Source of the DNA: a virus
Reading direction: 5' to 3' (one strand)
Virus record (IMG/VR): IMGVR_UViG_3300026512_000065
Location: 1-22,267 of that record
DNA: 22,267 nucleotides
Below the pieces are notes generated by a model, which saw only the letters and a list, made by a program, of their open reading frames with translations, did not search any database and was not told the DNA's origin. A program made the translations under genes and the position numbers. Below are positions 20,198-22,267 of the stretch, in pieces (position 1 is the first letter of the stretch; every line of letters begins with the position of its first letter).

Positions 20198-20494
20198 ATG
20201 AAATACTCAATCAATTGGAATCATGCAAAAGACAGCGTAAGTGGAGCGTTAGGCATCTCTAATACTCGACAAGAAGAACTGGTAAAAGATGCTAGAGAAC
20301 GTCTCAATCGTGCTGATGATGAACGAGATGGGCTGTCTAAATCTGAAGCCCTTGAGATATCGCTTGAGGGATGTAACAATGCAGCCGAGGTGATATACAT
20401 GGCGTTTCACACCGGCTACTTTTTTGGAAGAAAAACGATGGGCATAATGACTGAACTAAAAGACATGTTGAGAGGGGCTAAAGGTGATAACTGA
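20198..20494 (+). CDS. Small helical protein preceding the recombination genes, unknown function
   Basis: This is a 98-aa protein starting MKYSINWNHAKDSVSGALGI. I chose the ATG at 20198 because GGAGG lies 9 nt upstream; an earlier ATG at 20180 lies before that site. It is rich in charged helices (EELVKDARERLNRADDERD) and contains a conserved-looking ECxNAxEVIYMAFHTGYFFGRK-type segment near 56-78. It overlaps the nuclease gene by 11 bp. No family is recognised. Confidence 0.7.
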   Translation: MKYSINWNHAKDSVSGALGISNTRQEELVKDARERLNRADDERDGLSKSEALEISLEGCNNAAEVIYMAFHTGYFFGRKTMGIMTELKDMLRGAKGDN

Positions 20495-21497
20495 TCGACA
20501 CCCATCGATATGGACGTTGGACGCTTCAAAGATAAAGTCCTATATGGAGTGTCCTCGGTCGTTCTTTTTCCGCTACGTCTTAGGATGGGAGCCTGACACA
20601 TATCGATCAAAGTATCACCTTGTATTTGGCCGTGCTCTTCACATCGCCCTTGAGCATCTATTGCTGCACGGGATGGATGACAAGTCTATCATGGAGGCCT
20701 ACGACAAATTCCTCGAGGATTACAGAAGCGAGCCGGAATTCACTCCAGAGACTGACGATATGAGAGAGCCAAAGACCCCTTCTCGGGCATTGCAGGCTCT
20801 TGTTGGCTACGCCGAGCGCTATAAGCACGAGGATGCTGAGCTCGACGTCCTCTACACTGAGACAAGCGGACAAGTACTAGTGGCCGAAGACATTCCTATT
20901 CTATTCAGGGTTGATGCCATTGTTCGAGACGATCACGGAATCTTCGTGCTCGAGCACAAAACCGCATCACGATTGAGTCAGGGCTGGATTGATCAATGGG
21001 CACTTAGTGTCCAAGTTGGTCTCTACATACATCTACTAATGTCTCTATTCAATCCAGACGAAGTTTGGGGTGCTAAGATAAATGGCATCTTCTTGTACAA
21101 GTCGAAGAAGCCTGACTTCGTTCGTGTCCCAATCATGAAAAACGAGACGATGTTGGAGAACTGGCGTCTTAATATGTTGAAGTGGGTACAGTCAATAATG
21201 GATGACCTGATGAGTGTCGATAAAGACACCGGTCGCTACATGACCACATTCCGAATGAACACTCAATCCTGTAGCAACTACTACGGCTGCCCCTACCGTG
21301 ATCTGTGTATGAGTTGGGACAATCCCGTACTGAGAAGTGATGAACCCCCTGCTGGATTTCGTGTAAGATGGTGGGATCCTCGTGATCTCGACGAGGGAGC
21401 ACAGGCTCACTTGGAAGGGGCACCTATTAAAGACGTCAATCAAACTGGACAGCTCGATTTATTCGATTGGGCTAAAAAACGGGAGGAAAAGAAATGA
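20484..21497 (+). CDS. PD-(D/E)XK exonuclease of Cas4/RecB type with probable iron-sulfur cluster
   Basis: This is a 337-aa protein starting with GTG, with AGGGG 6 nt upstream. Visible motifs are SKIKSYMECPRSFFFRY (16-32, with Cys23), GRALHIALEHL (49-59), the catalytic FRVDAIV (Asp144) and LEHKT (Glu157, Lys159), and QVGLY (177-181). Three Cys lie at 263, 269 and 275 (CSNYYGCPYRDLC). One Cys before and three after the nuclease core is the classic Cas4/AddB arrangement that holds a 4Fe-4S cluster. In phages such nucleases work with a single-strand annealing or recombinase protein. The neighbour is a Sak4-like ATPase overlapping by 4 bp, which supports a role in DNA end resection and recombination. 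No CRISPR array or cas1/cas2 is nearby. Confidence 0.9.
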   Translation: MITDRHPSIWTLDASKIKSYMECPRSFFFRYVLGWEPDTYRSKYHLVFGRALHIALEHLLLHGMDDKSIMEAYDKFLEDYRSEPEFTPETDDMREPKTPSRALQALVGYAERYKHEDAELDVLYTETSGQVLVAEDIPILFRVDAIVRDDHGIFVLEHKTASRLSQGWIDQWALSVQVGLYIHLLMSLFNPDEVWGAKINGIFLYKSKKPDFVRVPIMKNETMLENWRLNMLKWVQSIMDDLMSVDKDTGRYMTTFRMNTQSCSNYYGCPYRDLCMSWDNPVLRSDEPPAGFRVRWWDPRDLDEGAQAHLEGAPIKDVNQTGQLDLFDWAKKREEKK

Positions 21498-22255
21498 ACC
21501 AACTATTGCAGGATGTACTAAAGCGGTACAAGGAAGACCCAGGGCAACGTACATTTAATTGTATTGTTGCCGGAGATATGGGCACTGGAAAGACACGTCT
21601 ATTGGGGACTGCTCCAGGGCCTGTACTCGTACACTCATTCGACCCTGGCGGTCTAAAAGTACTCCGGCCTGAGATCGATAAAGGAATTGTAATCCCCGAT
21701 GTGCGTTATGAAGACGAAGACCCAAAACACCCAACTGTATTTCAACTGTGGGAAAAGGAATTTGAGAAACTTCGGAAAGAGGGAGTCTTCAATGAAATCG
21801 GCACGTTTGCTATCGATTCAGTGACAACGTTTGCTGATGCGCTGATGAACGAAATCCTCCGGAAACAAGGACGCCCAGGCGGTGTCCCCTACCAACAGGA
21901 CTACTTACTACAGATTAATGTAATGCGTGACTACATGAAAATCTTCACTACACTACCTTGCAACGTTGTTCTTACTGCCCACCTTGACCCAGTTAAGGAT
22001 GAGGTGACAGGGAAGGTGAAGATGGACATTCTTGTAACTGGGAAACTGAAGGTCAAAATCCCACTGTTGTTTGACGAAATCTATGTGGCGATGACCAAAC
22101 GCACATCAAAAGGCGTTGAGCATGTACTATTGACAAAGAACGATGGATACTACAGTGCCCGCACTCGAATTGGTCGGGATATCTTTGATACCTATGAGAA
22201 ACCTGACCTGACGTATTTGATGAAGAAAGCAGGACTATTAAAGGAGGATCAATAA
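21494..22255 (+). CDS. Sak4-like RecA-fold ATPase (phage recombinase/annealing protein)
   Basis: This 253-aa protein contains Walker A (GDMGTGKT, residues 27-34), a Walker B-like strand (TFAIDSVT, Asp108) and the downstream strand NVVLTAHLD (157-165). Together these are typical of the AAA_24/Sak4 group of small RecA-like ATPases. In phages they act with a single-strand binding protein in recombination and replication of DNA ends. Its ATG overlaps the stop of the Cas4-type nuclease (ATGA), so the two are made together. A role as an ATP-dependent replication helper rather than recombinase cannot be excluded. Confidence 0.88.
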   Translation: MNQLLQDVLKRYKEDPGQRTFNCIVAGDMGTGKTRLLGTAPGPVLVHSFDPGGLKVLRPEIDKGIVIPDVRYEDEDPKHPTVFQLWEKEFEKLRKEGVFNEIGTFAIDSVTTFADALMNEILRKQGRPGGVPYQQDYLLQINVMRDYMKIFTTLPCNVVLTAHLDPVKDEVTGKVKMDILVTGKLKVKIPLLFDEIYVAMTKRTSKGVEHVLLTKNDGYYSARTRIGRDIFDTYEKPDLTYLMKKAGLLKEDQ

Positions 22256-22267
22256 TGAGCAAAATAG
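22255..22267 (+). CDS. Start of the next gene (cut by the window edge)
   Basis: An ATG at 22255 overlaps the previous stop (TAATG) and has AGGAGG 7 nt upstream; only MSKI is visible. In Sak4 loci the following gene is often a single-strand binding protein or a DUF669-type partner, but four residues cannot show this. Confidence 0.55.

Overview
The window is part of a double-stranded DNA tailed bacteriophage genome (or a prophage; no integrase and no clearly bacterial gene is visible). The evidence is a large terminase subunit, a portal protein, the start of a probable scaffold gene, a probable small terminase subunit, a cluster of small membrane proteins that looks like a lysis module, an HNH homing-type endonuclease, and an early region with a Cas4/RecB-type nuclease next to a Sak4-like ATPase. 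The host cannot be named. Nearly every gene has a strong GGAGG-type ribosome binding site, and four promoters have perfect TTGACA and TATATT hexamers, so the host uses ordinary Shine-Dalgarno initiation and a sigma70-type polymerase.

Layout. Positions 1-10970 form a tightly packed leftward (minus-strand) late operon, read from right to left: small terminase, two adjacent genes for secreted proteins (one a 904-aa protein with two LamG-like domains), an N-terminally anchored protein, a tiny very basic protein, an HNH endonuclease, five small proteins of which at least four look membrane-associated, a DUF5675-like protein, large terminase, portal, a small helical protein and the acidic start of a scaffold-like protein. 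Its promoter is at 11021-11049. Positions 11050-11713 are a non-coding stretch with several hairpins and a terminator. Two more leftward genes (11714-12504) have their own promoter at 12536-12564. Positions 12565-13403 are a non-coding, very AT-rich control or origin-like region with direct, inverted and palindromic repeats. From 13404 to the end everything runs rightward: a tandem ribbon-helix-helix (RHH) protein, four proteins of one family that all begin Met-Cys, several small hypothetical or membrane proteins, and, after a second promoter at 19691-19719, a small helical gene followed by a terminator and then the recombination/replication genes.

The regulatory layout is the most interesting part. 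A 17-bp dyad (TGTTACA-3-TGTAACA) occurs nine times plus one half copy, almost always between genes. Its orientation follows transcription inside operons and is opposite to the promoter in the control regions. This is reminiscent of the stoperators of mycobacteriophage L5, although sequence and location cannot prove that role. A second motif (CC-GGAT-GG with variable arms) sits in the leaders of both rightward promoters and near the late promoter. Four promoters share identical hexamers and a 17-bp spacer. The RHH gene is the only clear DNA-binding regulator candidate in the window. Together these suggest a genome-wide repression or coordination circuit.
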